From Flavobacteriaceae bacterium (GTDB lineage Bacteria > Bacteroidota > Bacteroidia > Flavobacteriales > Flavobacteriaceae): a DNA stretch of 14,322 nucleotides. Position numbers and translations under genes: made by a program. Positions 1-8,013 of this stretch are shown here, piece after piece. The stretch spans positions 1 to 14,322 of the forward strand of contig JALZVC010000267.1 of the NCBI GenBank assembly GCA_023301205.1, read 5' to 3'. Position 1 is the first letter of the stretch; the number at the start of each line of letters is the position of its first letter. Below the pieces are notes generated by a model. It was given only the letters and a program-made list of their open reading frames with translations, ran no database searches and was not told where the DNA came from.

Positions 1-48
1 GAAGGGCAATAATTCATTAAATTAAATGTATTGACCTAAACTATCTCA

Positions 49-732
49 ATGAAAAAAAGCATAATTATCACCGGAACTAGTAGGGGAATAGGCTACGAGC
101 TCGTAGCACTACTCGCTAATGCTGGTCATAATGTGTTGGCATTATCTAGAAACTCAGTGCCAGTTTCTGGTATGGGCAATGATAATTGCCAGTGTTTTTC
201 TTGTGATATTACTCACGAACCAGATTTAAAAAAAGTTACTGAATTTTTAAAAGAAAAATGGAAACGTGTTGATGTGCTCATCAATAATTCTGGTTATCTA
301 GTAAACAAACCTTTTAATAAGTTGAAGATTCAAGACTTTAAAGACTCTTATGAAGTAAATGTCTTTGGCGCTGCTGCCTTAACACAACGTGTATTACCAT
401 TCATGAAAAAGGACGGTCACGTAGTAAATATTAGCAGTATGGGTGGTGTGCAAGGGAGCGCTAAGTTTCCTGGTCTTGCTGCTTATAGTAGCAGTAAAGG
501 TGCGCTTATCACCTTAACAGAAGTCTTAGCAGAAGAGTATAAAGATAGCGGCCCATCCTTTAATGTACTAGCATTAGGAGCGGTACAAACAGAAATGTTG
601 GAAGAAGCTTTCCCTGGTTACAAGGCGCCATTGTCTGCTAAAGAGATGGCAAATTATATTATGGACTTTTCATTGACAGGAGCAAAATTCTATAATGGTA
701 AAGTATTAGAGGTTTCTAGTTCAACGCCATAA
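49..732 (+). CDS. SDR-family NAD(P)-dependent oxidoreductase
   Basis: A classical short-chain dehydrogenase/reductase of 227 residues, probably cytoplasmic. Seen: the Rossmann cofactor motif TGTSRGIG at residues 8-15, the NNSG variant of the NNAG motif at 79-82, structural Asn104, and the catalytic Ser130, Tyr146 and Lys150 (YSSSK). Ser130 to Tyr146 is a few residues longer than in FabG. The usual PG turn after the active site is LG at 176-177. Arg12 in the glycine motif is compatible with NADPH preference, but this is inference. The substrate cannot be read from sequence; the family covers ketone, sugar and acyl reductions. The ATG at 49 directly precedes the Rossmann strand, so the start is secure. 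It heads a four-gene set, with the SprT-like gene only 4 bp downstream. No convincing promoter lies in the 48 bp available upstream. Confidence 0.93.
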   Translation: MKKSIIITGTSRGIGYELVALLANAGHNVLALSRNSVPVSGMGNDNCQCFSCDITHEPDLKKVTEFLKEKWKRVDVLINNSGYLVNKPFNKLKIQDFKDSYEVNVFGAAALTQRVLPFMKKDGHVVNISSMGGVQGSAKFPGLAAYSSSKGALITLTEVLAEEYKDSGPSFNVLALGAVQTEMLEEAFPGYKAPLSAKEMANYIMDFSLTGAKFYNGKVLEVSSSTP

Positions 733-736
733 TTGT

Positions 737-1333
737 ATGGAAGAAGTCCTTCAGAAATATATTCCTGAAGCTGCTGTTACATCTGTGATGCAGTTAATAC
801 AGCAACATAATGTACATCTAAAAATAGTAAATGAACGTGTCACTCGGCACGGAGATTACCGCAAAAATAGCGACGGAACGCACCAAATAACAGTTAACAC
901 TACTTTAAATACCTATCGTTTTTTTATTACATTGATTCACGAGATTGCGCATTTGGTAGCATTTCAGAAATACGGTCGCGCTATTAAACCCCACGGGAAA
1001 GAGTGGAAATTGACCTTTCAACGATTAATGTTGCCTTATATTAGACCACAGATTTTTCCGCAGCAGCTATTACCTTTAATTGCCTTGCATTTTAAAAATC
1101 CTAAAGCTTCCAGTGATACAGACGCTCGTTTAGCGCTTGCCCTAAAACAATACGATCCCCCCAACGATAAAAATTATATCTTTGAGATACCTGCAGGTGG
1201 AACGTTTAGGTTATATAATGGCAAGATTTTTAGACGCGGAAATAAAAGAGTGAAGCGTTATGAATGTGTAGAAGTTGCAACAGGTAGGGTGTACTTGTTT
1301 AATCCAAATGCAGAGGTAGAATTTTTAAAATAA
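737..1333 (+). CDS. SprT-like zinc metalloprotease-family protein
   Basis: A 198-residue protein with a SprT-like metallopeptidase core. Seen: the zinc-binding helix HEIAH at residues 68-72 with catalytic Glu69, and a likely third ligand, His86, in PHGKEW (85-90), the arrangement expected for SprT/Spartan proteins. The C-terminal part (about 150-198) has the layout of the SprT zinc ribbon but keeps only one cysteine (Cys177), so that ribbon probably binds no metal. There is no signal peptide or membrane segment, so it is probably cytoplasmic. Spartan relatives cut DNA-protein crosslinks, but the bacterial role is unsettled and nothing here fixes a substrate. It starts 4 bp after the SDR stop and ends 5 bp before the guanylyltransferase start, so co-transcription is likely. 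Confidence 0.88.
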   Translation: MEEVLQKYIPEAAVTSVMQLIQQHNVHLKIVNERVTRHGDYRKNSDGTHQITVNTTLNTYRFFITLIHEIAHLVAFQKYGRAIKPHGKEWKLTFQRLMLPYIRPQIFPQQLLPLIALHFKNPKASSDTDARLALALKQYDPPNDKNYIFEIPAGGTFRLYNGKIFRRGNKRVKRYECVEVATGRVYLFNPNAEVEFLK

Positions 1334-1338
1334 ACAAA

Positions 1339-2424
1339 ATGGATGTAAATAATTATGCAGTAATAATGGCTGGCGGAATCGGATCAAGATTCTGGCCTAT
1401 GAGCACCACAGAATTCCCCAAGCAATTTATTGATATGCTGGGAACAGGGAAGTCTTTATTACAGCAAACTTTTTCTAGACTAGCAAAGTTCATTCCTGAA
1501 GAGAATATTTTAATTCTTACCAATGATCGTTATAAAGCGTTGACGCTTGAACAATTGCCAGGTTTAACAGAAAAGCAATTGGTACTCGAGCCTGCCATGA
1601 GAAATACGGCACCTTGTATCTTATTAGCTGCACTAAAAATTGAGAAATGGAATCCTAATGCTAAAATGCTCGTGGCGCCCAGCGATCACTGGATTGAAGA
1701 TGAATCTGCATTTGCTAGAGACGTGATGAAGAGTTTTAAAGCAATAGGTGAAACAAATAGGCTAATCACACTTGGTATTAAACCCACTTTTCCAAATACG
1801 GGTTATGGTTATATAGAGGTGGGCGCTATTGTTTCTTCGGAAACGGGACTGCGTGAAGTAAACCAATTTAGAGAAAAACCTGATTACGAAACAGCAAAGG
1901 CTTTTTTAGCAGAAGGAAATTTTTTGTGGAATGCAGGTATTTTTGCTTGGAGCGTTTCAGGAATAATAAATGCATTTCAAACTAATTTACCTTCTATGGT
2001 TGCGCTTTTTAAGGAAGGTGTATCGTTTTTAAATGAAGAAGGCGAAGCCGCTTTTGTTCAAAAAAACTATGCTAGGGCTGAGAATATTTCTATAGATTTT
2101 GGCATTCTGGAAAAGTCTGACAGTGTTTTTGTTATCAAAGCGAGTTTTGATTGGAATGATTTAGGGACTTGGGGAGCGCTTCACGATAAAATAGCGACAA
2201 GACCAGACGAGAATGCAGTGGTTAGGGCGATACCACATTTAAGAGAAGCTACGGGTAATATGATTCTTTCAGAAAAAGAAAAGTTGATTGTTGTAGATGG
2301 CTTAAATGATTATATCATAGTAGATAAAGAAGAAAGTCTGTTAATATTTCCGAAGAAAAAAGAACAAGAAATAAAGCAATTGCTGGCAGAGCTTAAAAAT
2401 AAATTTGGAAACAAATACATATAA
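1339..2424 (+). CDS. manC: Mannose-1-phosphate guanylyltransferase
   Basis: Makes GDP-mannose from mannose 1-phosphate and GTP, the donor for mannose- and fucose-containing surface glycans. Cytoplasmic. Seen over 361 residues: the nucleotide-binding signature GGIGSRFWP at 12-20 with Lys28 in FPKQF, EPAMRNTAP at 84-92, PSDH at 114-117, TGYGYIE at 154-160, FREKP at 177-181, WNAGIF at 197-202, IDFGILEKS at 252-260 and DWNDLGTW at 271-278. These are the hallmarks of the ManC/CpsB nucleotidyltransferase. The C-terminal phosphomannose isomerase domain of the roughly 470-residue bifunctional enzymes is absent, so this is the short single-function form. No other nucleotide-sugar gene is adjacent. The start lies 5 bp after the preceding stop, and the DUF389 gene starts 5 bp beyond its end. 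The function is secure; the symbol is given by family. Confidence 0.93.
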   Translation: MDVNNYAVIMAGGIGSRFWPMSTTEFPKQFIDMLGTGKSLLQQTFSRLAKFIPEENILILTNDRYKALTLEQLPGLTEKQLVLEPAMRNTAPCILLAALKIEKWNPNAKMLVAPSDHWIEDESAFARDVMKSFKAIGETNRLITLGIKPTFPNTGYGYIEVGAIVSSETGLREVNQFREKPDYETAKAFLAEGNFLWNAGIFAWSVSGIINAFQTNLPSMVALFKEGVSFLNEEGEAAFVQKNYARAENISIDFGILEKSDSVFVIKASFDWNDLGTWGALHDKIATRPDENAVVRAIPHLREATGNMILSEKEKLIVVDGLNDYIIVDKEESLLIFPKKKEQEIKQLLAELKNKFGNKYI

Positions 2425-2429
2425 TTAAT

Positions 2430-3857
2430 ATGGAAGTGAATAATGATATTAAGGGAACTCCTACTGAAGAAGAGTTTGAGCATATTAAATTAAATGCTTG
2501 GGAGTCTGTAAAGCATTTTTTTAATGAGTTATTTGATATCCACTCTGATACGGATCGAGATGCTACTGTCGCTGCAGTAAAGAACGATATCTCGTTTAAG
2601 GGGCATACGGTTTGGATTCTTATTTTTTCCATTTTTATAGCCTCTATTGGCCTTAATGTCTCGAGTACGGCTGTTGTGATAGGAGCGATGCTTATATCTC
2701 CTTTAATGGGACCTATTGTAGGTATTGGCTTGTCGCTTGCGATCAATGATATTGATACGATGAAACGTTCCTTTATCAATCTAGGGGTAATGGTTGTATT
2801 AAGTGTGTTAACGGCAACTTTGTATTTCTGGTTATCTCCATTGACCGAAGAAACAGATGAGCTTGTTGCACGTACGGCTCCAAATATATTGGATGTGTTG
2901 GTCGCTATTTTTGGTGGCCTTGGTTTAATTGTAGCTAAAACTAAAAGTGGTACTATAGCAAGTGTGATTTTTGGTGTTGCGATTGCTACAGCTTTAATGC
3001 CTCCTTTATGTACCGTGGGCTATGGCCTCGCGATCTGGAATTTAGAATATGCGGGTGGTGCATTGTTTTTGTTTTCAATAAATGCGGTGTTTATTGCCCT
3101 TGCGACATTTCTTGTTGCTAAAATATTGCGTTTTCCTATGGTGCGATATGCAAATACCAAAAGGAGAAAAATGATTACGAGATTAGTTTCTTTAGTTGCA
3201 ATAATAATAATAATCCCTAGTGTTTATCTTTTTATCCAGTTGTTAGAGGAACAAGTTTTCATGAATAAAGTAAATGAATTTAAGAAAGAAATGAAGTACG
3301 AAGGTGCGGAGATTGTTAAGTTTGAACCAATTTATGAAACGAAAGATCTAGAAGTTTATTTAATTGGTAGATCTGTGCCTCAAAGTGTATTAGATTCTTG
3401 GGCTGCAAAGATCAAGCAAACAGATAAAATTGAAAATGTAAATTTGCGAGTATATCAAGGTGATGATAACTCTGGCGAGCTAAAAGAGCAAATATCTGGT
3501 GCACTAAAGGCAGATATATTGAGTGAACTTTATATTAATAACCAACAAAATATTAGAGATAAGACAGAAAGAATTGTGTTTTTAGAAAATGAAGTTGCTA
3601 GGCTTTCTGTAGCAAAAGAAGATATTCCATTTAGTGATGTGTGCAATGAAATTAAAGCAATGTATGGAGACTTAGACGGTATTGGTTATGCGAGTAGAAT
3701 ACAGAATAACTTTAAGGAAAAAGTAATTGACACATTACCTGTTATCAAATTAACGTGGGATAAAAAAGTTAAGGCTAAAGATAAAGTAGCAAACAATAAG
3801 ATGATTGCTGCAATGCTTAAAGCGAGACTTAAATTGGATACATTATTAGTAGAGTAA
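2430..3857 (+). CDS. DUF389-family multi-pass membrane protein
   Basis: A 475-residue inner-membrane protein. Seen: a charged N-terminal region (1-55); about seven hydrophobic segments near residues 60-75, 80-104, 115-136, 152-170, 175-197, 209-231 and 249-272; then a soluble, charged C-terminal domain (about 275-475). The core carries the DUF389 signature, including the VIGAMLISPLMGP stretch at 83-95 and ATALMPPLC at 186-194. The C-terminal domain contains a probable short coiled coil around 370-395 and ends in a Lys-rich segment (445-471). A transporter or channel role is plausible from the fold, but no substrate can be deduced. It is the last gene of the four-gene plus-strand set, 5 bp after manC, and faces the convergent mlaF-like gene across a 92-bp gap. 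Confidence 0.88.
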   Translation: MEVNNDIKGTPTEEEFEHIKLNAWESVKHFFNELFDIHSDTDRDATVAAVKNDISFKGHTVWILIFSIFIASIGLNVSSTAVVIGAMLISPLMGPIVGIGLSLAINDIDTMKRSFINLGVMVVLSVLTATLYFWLSPLTEETDELVARTAPNILDVLVAIFGGLGLIVAKTKSGTIASVIFGVAIATALMPPLCTVGYGLAIWNLEYAGGALFLFSINAVFIALATFLVAKILRFPMVRYANTKRRKMITRLVSLVAIIIIIPSVYLFIQLLEEQVFMNKVNEFKKEMKYEGAEIVKFEPIYETKDLEVYLIGRSVPQSVLDSWAAKIKQTDKIENVNLRVYQGDDNSGELKEQISGALKADILSELYINNQQNIRDKTERIVFLENEVARLSVAKEDIPFSDVCNEIKAMYGDLDGIGYASRIQNNFKEKVIDTLPVIKLTWDKKVKAKDKVANNKMIAAMLKARLKLDTLLVE

Positions 3858-3897
3858 TAAATGTCTTAAAGCGACCTGCTAAAATCCAATTAAATAC

Positions 3898-3916
3898 CTC
3901 GTATACTTGTATCGAG
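3898..3916. terminator. Weak hairpin between convergent genes
   Basis: In the 92-bp gap between the convergent DUF389 and mlaF-like genes, CTCG and ATA pair with TAT and CGAG around a CTTG loop, with one bulged T at 3902. Neither strand has a clear T-run after the stem, so a bidirectional terminator is only a positional guess. Confidence 0.28.
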
Positions 3917-3949
3917 AAAGTTTACTGATGATTTAAGGTTTGTGCTACA

Positions 3950-4714
3950 TTATTTACCTGCGAGCTGTACGTTTCTTATTTTTTTAAACAGGTCTGAAGA
4001 GTACACAAAGTCTGTAACATCCTTGTTGTCTGTTTTAAAAATATCCTCTTGAGTACCTTTCCATACTAAGAGACCATTCTTTAAAAAATTGATATTTTCT
4101 CCAATTTCCATTACAGAATTCATATCGTGCGTTACAACAATTGTTGTAATATCAAACTCGTGCGTAATTTCTTGAATAAGATTGTCAATTACCGTAGCCG
4201 TGCGCGGGTCTAAACCAGAGTTGGGCTCATCACAGAATAAAAATTTTGGTTGATTTACTATCGCTCTTGCGATAGAGACCCTTTTTTGCATTCCTCCAGA
4301 AATTTCTGCGGGATATTTATTGTTTTCATTTGTTAGATTTACGCGATCAAGTACGTTGTTTACTCGATCACTCATCTCATTTTTAGATTGCTTGGTAAAC
4401 ATTTTAAGCGGAAACATTACATTTTCTTCTATGGTCATAGAGTCAAATAACGCACCTCCTTGAAATAGCATGCCTATATTTTCACGTAAGTCTCGTTGTT
4501 GGTCATTATCCATATCATGTATAGACTTATCTTCATAAAAAATACGACCTTCTTCTGGGCGAAACAAGCCTAAAAGGCATTTAAGCAAAACACTTTTTCC
4601 GCTACCACTTTGTCCGATAATAAGATTGGTTTTGCCTTTCTCAAAAGTGGTTGAAATCCCTTTTAAAATTTCTGCTTCACCAAACCTTTTTTTAACGTTT
4701 TCTACTGTAATCAT
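3950..4714 (-). CDS. mlaF: Mla-type lipid ABC transporter, ATP-binding subunit (MlaF-like)
   Basis: ATPase of a phospholipid/lipid transporter of the Mla (MlaFEDB) family, on the cytoplasmic face of the inner membrane. Seen in 254 residues: Walker A GQSGSGKS at 34-41, Q-loop Gln85, ABC signature ISGGMQKR at 138-145, Walker B FLFCDE at 158-163 with catalytic Glu163, D-loop SGLDP at 166-170, and H-loop His196. The SGGMQKR form and the NSGLDP loop are typical of the MlaF branch. Its ATG shares one base with the permease stop (TAATG), indicating translational coupling to the membrane subunit. No MCE (MlaD) or STAS (MlaB) gene follows; the next gene is convergent, so the periplasmic partner must be encoded elsewhere. 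The transport direction cannot be told from sequence. Confidence 0.92.
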   Translation of the reverse strand: MITVENVKKRFGEAEILKGISTTFEKGKTNLIIGQSGSGKSVLLKCLLGLFRPEEGRIFYEDKSIHDMDNDQQRDLRENIGMLFQGGALFDSMTIEENVMFPLKMFTKQSKNEMSDRVNNVLDRVNLTNENNKYPAEISGGMQKRVSIARAIVNQPKFLFCDEPNSGLDPRTATVIDNLIQEITHEFDITTIVVTHDMNSVMEIGENINFLKNGLLVWKGTQEDIFKTDNKDVTDFVYSSDLFKKIRNVQLAGK

Positions 4715-5451
4715 TAGCTTAAAAGGAGTTGAGTGATTATATAATTTGCAAGGATTATAATTACACTAGTCCATACAAATGAATTGGTACTTGCTTTTCC
4801 TACTTCGAGCGCTCCACCTTTCATATAATATCCTTGCCAAGCGGGTACTGTGGCTATAATAAATGCGAATATAAGTGTTTTGATAAAGGCATAAACCAAG
4901 TGAAATGGAATAAATGTATCAAGGAGTCCTATGCCAAAATCTGTTGAGTTTGTGAAGCCTCCATATACTCCAGCGATATATCCTCCTAAAATACCTAAAA
5001 ACATAGCTATTGCTATTATCATAGGATATAACATCATTGCAACTATCTTCGGAAATACTAGATAATTAAGCGAATTAATACCCATTACTTCTAGGGCATC
5101 TATTTGTTCTGTAACACGCATGGAGCCAATACTCGAAGTAATAAAAGAACCTACTTTACCTGCCATAATTATGGACATAAATGTTGGTGCAAACTCTAAA
5201 ATAATGGATTGTCTAGTAGCAAAGGCAATAAGTGATTTTGGAATAAGCGGATTTGTAAGATTCAGTGCGGTCTGGATAGTAATAACACCACCAACAAAAA
5301 ATGATAAAAATGCAACAATTCCGATACTCTTAATAACAAGATCATCAATCTCTTTAAAAATAAGTTCCCTCAAAACCGAACCTTTGGTATAACTCCCGAA
5401 GACCCGCTTAAGCATTAAAAAATAAGAACCAATGTCTCTAATGTATTTCAT
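4714..5451 (-). CDS. mlaE: Mla-type lipid ABC transporter, permease subunit (MlaE-like)
   Basis: Integral inner-membrane subunit of an Mla/MCE lipid transporter, 245 residues. Seen: an amphipathic N-terminal stretch (1-40), hydrophobic segments near 42-62, 84-98, 133-163, 183-204 and 224-244, and the highly conserved MlaE cytoplasmic loop TEQIDALEVMGIN at 114-126, which contacts the ATPase. Length and motif fit the MlaE/YrbE family well. The stop overlaps the mlaF-like start by one base. The gene begins 27 bp after the alkaline phosphatase stop and no separate promoter box is visible there, so read-through from upstream is likely. The function as a lipid permease is well supported; the substrate is unknown. 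Confidence 0.92.
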   Translation of the reverse strand: MKYIRDIGSYFLMLKRVFGSYTKGSVLRELIFKEIDDLVIKSIGIVAFLSFFVGGVITIQTALNLTNPLIPKSLIAFATRQSIILEFAPTFMSIIMAGKVGSFITSSIGSMRVTEQIDALEVMGINSLNYLVFPKIVAMMLYPMIIAIAMFLGILGGYIAGVYGGFTNSTDFGIGLLDTFIPFHLVYAFIKTLIFAFIIATVPAWQGYYMKGGALEVGKASTNSFVWTSVIIILANYIITQLLLS

Positions 5452-5478
5452 AAGATGCGTTAAGTAGAATAAAGATAC

Positions 5479-6558
5479 CTACTTTTTCTTTTTATTTAAC
5501 GATGATACCATTTTAGTGAAAATTTCTGTGTTCTCATAAATGCCAGCAAACTTTTGTGCCCCTGGTCCTTTAGCAAAAACAGGAATCATAGTTGCGCTAT
5601 GACCACCCGTTGAGAAGACTGTTTTTATTTTATGGTAATTAGTACCATCTGCCGCAAGTGTAAATCCACCTGTCTCGTGATCTGCTGTTACAATGACCAG
5701 TGTGTTTTTGTTTTTTGCTGCAAAGGCTAGCGCAACGCCTATGGTTTTCTCAAAATCTAATAATTCGCTTACTAAATAATCTGTATCATTAGCGTGACCG
5801 CCCCAATCTATTTGAGACCCTTCTACCATTAAAAAGAAACCATTACTATTTTTAGAAAGATGCTCTAGGCCTAATGTAGTAGCGTCAGGTAAAAAGTCGC
5901 CACGACCTTCAAGCATTTTTGGCATTGCATTGTCTGCTAATAAAATGGCTTGTTTTTTTGCTGAAGTAGTTTTAGGTAGCGTATCTGTAATTACTTCAAA
6001 ACCATTATCTTTTAGTGACTTAACGAGGTCCTTGCCATCATCTCTACGATCAAAAAACTGCAAACCTCCACCAGCCGCAAAATCAATTTCTGACATAGGT
6101 AAAAAAGCAGCAATCTCTTGATGCTTTTTTCTTTTGTCCACGTGAGCATAAAACGATGCAGGTGTTGCATGTGTTATGGATGAGGTACTTATTATGCCAG
6201 TAGCCATACCTTTATTAGAAGCGTAGTCCACAATATTTCTTAATGGTTTATCGTCTACGTCAACGCCTACCGCACCATTATGTGTTTTCATTCCACAAGC
6301 AAAAGCCGTTGCTGCAGCGGCACTGTCTGTTACTAATTGTTGTGCAGATGAGGTCTTAGTAAGCCCAATAGTATTAAAGGCTTCAAAGTTTGAAGTTGAT
6401 TCGCCAAAGAACTGAACTGCCGAAACTTCGCTAAGTCCCATCCCATCTCCTATAAGTAGTATGATGTTTTTGGGTTGTTTATCTTCTGTTTGAGCAACAC
6501 AAATAGCACTGATTGCAATTAAGCTACTAAGCAGTATGTTTTTTAAGGTGTTTTTCAT
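5479..6558 (-). CDS. Secreted alkaline phosphatase (PhoA superfamily)
   Basis: A metal-dependent phosphomonoesterase exported to the periplasm. The ATG at 6558 gives 359 residues starting with a signal peptide: basic MKNTLKN, hydrophobic core to about residue 20, probable cleavage after VAQ at 21-23. An in-frame TTG at 6579 would add seven residues, but it lies inside a candidate promoter box (6577-6584) and puts extra charged residues ahead of the signal, so ATG is preferred; AAGAAG sits about 6 bases upstream. Seen (359 numbering): metal ligand in GDG (37-39), nucleophile Ser79 in TDSAAAAT, THATP with His130, EGSQIDW (246-252), His255 in HAND, DHETGG with Asp293/His294, and GGHS with His320. 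All active-site positions of the family are present. It sits between the glycosyltransferase and the Mla permease genes. Phosphate-starvation control is plausible but no Pho box was identified. Confidence 0.92.
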   Translation of the reverse strand: MKNTLKNILLSSLIAISAICVAQTEDKQPKNIILLIGDGMGLSEVSAVQFFGESTSNFEAFNTIGLTKTSSAQQLVTDSAAAATAFACGMKTHNGAVGVDVDDKPLRNIVDYASNKGMATGIISTSSITHATPASFYAHVDKRKKHQEIAAFLPMSEIDFAAGGGLQFFDRRDDGKDLVKSLKDNGFEVITDTLPKTTSAKKQAILLADNAMPKMLEGRGDFLPDATTLGLEHLSKNSNGFFLMVEGSQIDWGGHANDTDYLVSELLDFEKTIGVALAFAAKNKNTLVIVTADHETGGFTLAADGTNYHKIKTVFSTGGHSATMIPVFAKGPGAQKFAGIYENTEIFTKMVSSLNKKKK

Positions 6559-6576
6559 GCATAACTTCTTAAGTTT

Positions 6577-6584
6577 CAAAAATA
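6577..6584 (-). promoter_or_regulatory. Candidate -7 promoter box of the alkaline phosphatase gene
   Basis: The minus strand reads TATTTTTG, an exact match to the Bacteroidota -7 consensus TAnnTTTG, 18 bases upstream of the ATG at 6558. A TTTTG lies 14 bases upstream, closer than the usual -33 spacing, so the -33 element is weak. The box would start transcription close to 6570 and leave a short leader. It suggests that the phosphatase, mlaE and mlaF can be transcribed separately from the three genes upstream. Confidence 0.45.
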
Positions 6585-6624
6585 CTAATAATGTACTTCA
6601 AAACGACGATGAAAGGGTTAGGTG

Positions 6625-7473
6625 TTAGAATATTTTTTTACGTATCCCTTGTTTGCGTAAGGTACGCAGAAACTCACCTTCTTCTTTAGAGAGCAAAAAA
6701 GATGCCTTATTTTTTTTAGCTAATCTAAAGCCATTAATACAATCAAAATAATAGGATAATGATCGCTTTTTAAAAGCTAATTTTATGGCCGCAATATTGG
6801 TTAAGATTACTCCATATCGCATACGATAGAAGGCCTTTCCTTGGCGTAATCCTGCTTTTTTAGAGTATTGGTGACCAGTGGGTTTTAAATGTTTTACGTG
6901 TAAATTTTCAAGGGTGACAATTGTAAATCCTTGAAATTTGGCAATAATTTCGTCTACAGTGTCCCAGCCCATTGCGCTTTTTAGACCGCCTATTTTGCTA
7001 AAGCAATCTTTAGCGTATGCTTTTAAGGCTCCTCTTAAATGATCTTTATTGGTTAGGTTTTCTAGTATCCATTCTCCATCTTTTTCTATATAGCAAAAAC
7101 CGCCTACCATGCCTATGTTATATGGTTGTTGAAATGCACTAACAACATCATTTAAATAATTAGTTGGAAATATAAGGTCTGCGTCATATTTGCAAATAAT
7201 ATCATAATTGGAGTCTAAGTGTTCCAATCCATAATTAAAAGCATTAACTACTTTGCTGCCAGGTGAATGCCCTGTCAAAGAAGGTTTAGTGATATACGTA
7301 ACAGTTTTGTTATTTTGCGCATACGCTTTTAAAATACCTAAGGTGTCGTCAGTAGAAGAATCATTAACAACTAAAATTTTTGTCGCTTTTAATGATTGTT
7401 TTAATAATGAATCTAGCGTCTTAGTTATGTGTTTTTCTTCGTTGTATGCTGGTATGATGATATAGATAATCAT
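6625..7473 (-). CDS. Glycosyltransferase family 2
   Basis: A 282-residue GT-A fold glycosyltransferase that would move a sugar from a nucleotide-sugar donor to an unknown acceptor. Seen: the N-terminal nucleotide-binding strand and IIPAYNEE at 6-13, VVNDSSTDDT at 35-44, the metal-binding DxD-type motif DAD at 97-99 in KYDADLIFP, and a likely catalytic-base region GWDTVDE at 169-175. There is no signal peptide or transmembrane segment; the C-terminal 60 residues are Lys/Arg-rich and could hold the enzyme at the membrane surface. Its start overlaps the methyltransferase stop (ATGA, 4 bp), which argues for coupled expression and a shared pathway. Donor and acceptor cannot be inferred from sequence. 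Confidence 0.9.
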   Translation of the reverse strand: MIIYIIIPAYNEEKHITKTLDSLLKQSLKATKILVVNDSSTDDTLGILKAYAQNNKTVTYITKPSLTGHSPGSKVVNAFNYGLEHLDSNYDIICKYDADLIFPTNYLNDVVSAFQQPYNIGMVGGFCYIEKDGEWILENLTNKDHLRGALKAYAKDCFSKIGGLKSAMGWDTVDEIIAKFQGFTIVTLENLHVKHLKPTGHQYSKKAGLRQGKAFYRMRYGVILTNIAAIKLAFKKRSLSYYFDCINGFRLAKKNKASFLLSKEEGEFLRTLRKQGIRKKIF

Positions 7474-7994
7474 AAGGTGCGTTCCGCATAAACAAGGTAA
7501 TATCTGGGGGTAAATCTTCTAAGTATAGGTCTAAAACCTATTTTTCTTACAGGGTTTGTAAATTTAATACGTTTTTTAATAGTCCACCCTGCTTTTTCTA
7601 GAAGCCAATCAAATTGCCAATCTTCAAATTCGTGAAAATGGCGATCACGTTCATCTTCTTTATTTTGATACGCTCCGGCAAACCATAGTTTTAATGGCAC
7701 AGAAGCTACAATTCTATCAGCTTTAATATCTTTCAGAACATTAAAAGGCGAAACAAGATGTTCAAAAATTTCAAAGGCTGTGATAAGGTCGTAGTTGTCG
7801 TTTTTAACTGCGCTTGTGTCAATGTCTAGGTCTTCACCTTTTGTATTGGTGACGGCATATCCTTCATTTCTTAATAGATCTGAAAATGGATTAGTTACTC
7901 CAAGGTCTAAAATAGTAGCATCTTTTGTGATGACCTCTTGTAAGAAGTCTAATGTGATGTTGTATCGTTTTTTGGGAAACGTGTTTTTATACAT
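7470..7994 (-). CDS. Small class I SAM-dependent methyltransferase
   Basis: A 174-residue cytoplasmic protein with a compact Rossmann methyltransferase core. Seen: motif I as ILDLGVTNP at 28-36, where the glycine-rich GxGxG loop is reduced to GVTNP, and the motif II/post-II region YDLITAFEIFEHL at 68-80, typical of the UbiG-like Methyltransf_11/23 families. VASVP at 96-100 would be strand 5. The RHFHEFEDW stretch at 118-126 could lie near the acceptor. The weak motif I makes cofactor binding less certain, though the acidic FEIFEHL region supports the assignment. It begins 19 bp after the KAS III-like gene and overlaps the glycosyltransferase by 4 bp, so all three are probably one transcript. 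The methyl acceptor is unknown. Confidence 0.83.
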   Translation of the reverse strand: MYKNTFPKKRYNITLDFLQEVITKDATILDLGVTNPFSDLLRNEGYAVTNTKGEDLDIDTSAVKNDNYDLITAFEIFEHLVSPFNVLKDIKADRIVASVPLKLWFAGAYQNKEDERDRHFHEFEDWQFDWLLEKAGWTIKKRIKFTNPVRKIGFRPILRRFTPRYYLVYAERTL

Positions 7995-8013
7995 CCTTAA
8001 AGATTATTGGCTG

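Noticed and set aside
1-48. End of an upstream gene at the left edge
   Set aside because: All three plus-strand frames close within about 24 bases and nothing in them identifies a product. No call is possible.
2393-2779. 128-residue open frame on the minus strand opposite the start of the DUF389 gene
   Set aside because: It lies wholly against well-supported manC and DUF389 coding sequence, has a Ile/Ser-rich composition without family motifs, and is an antisense shadow.
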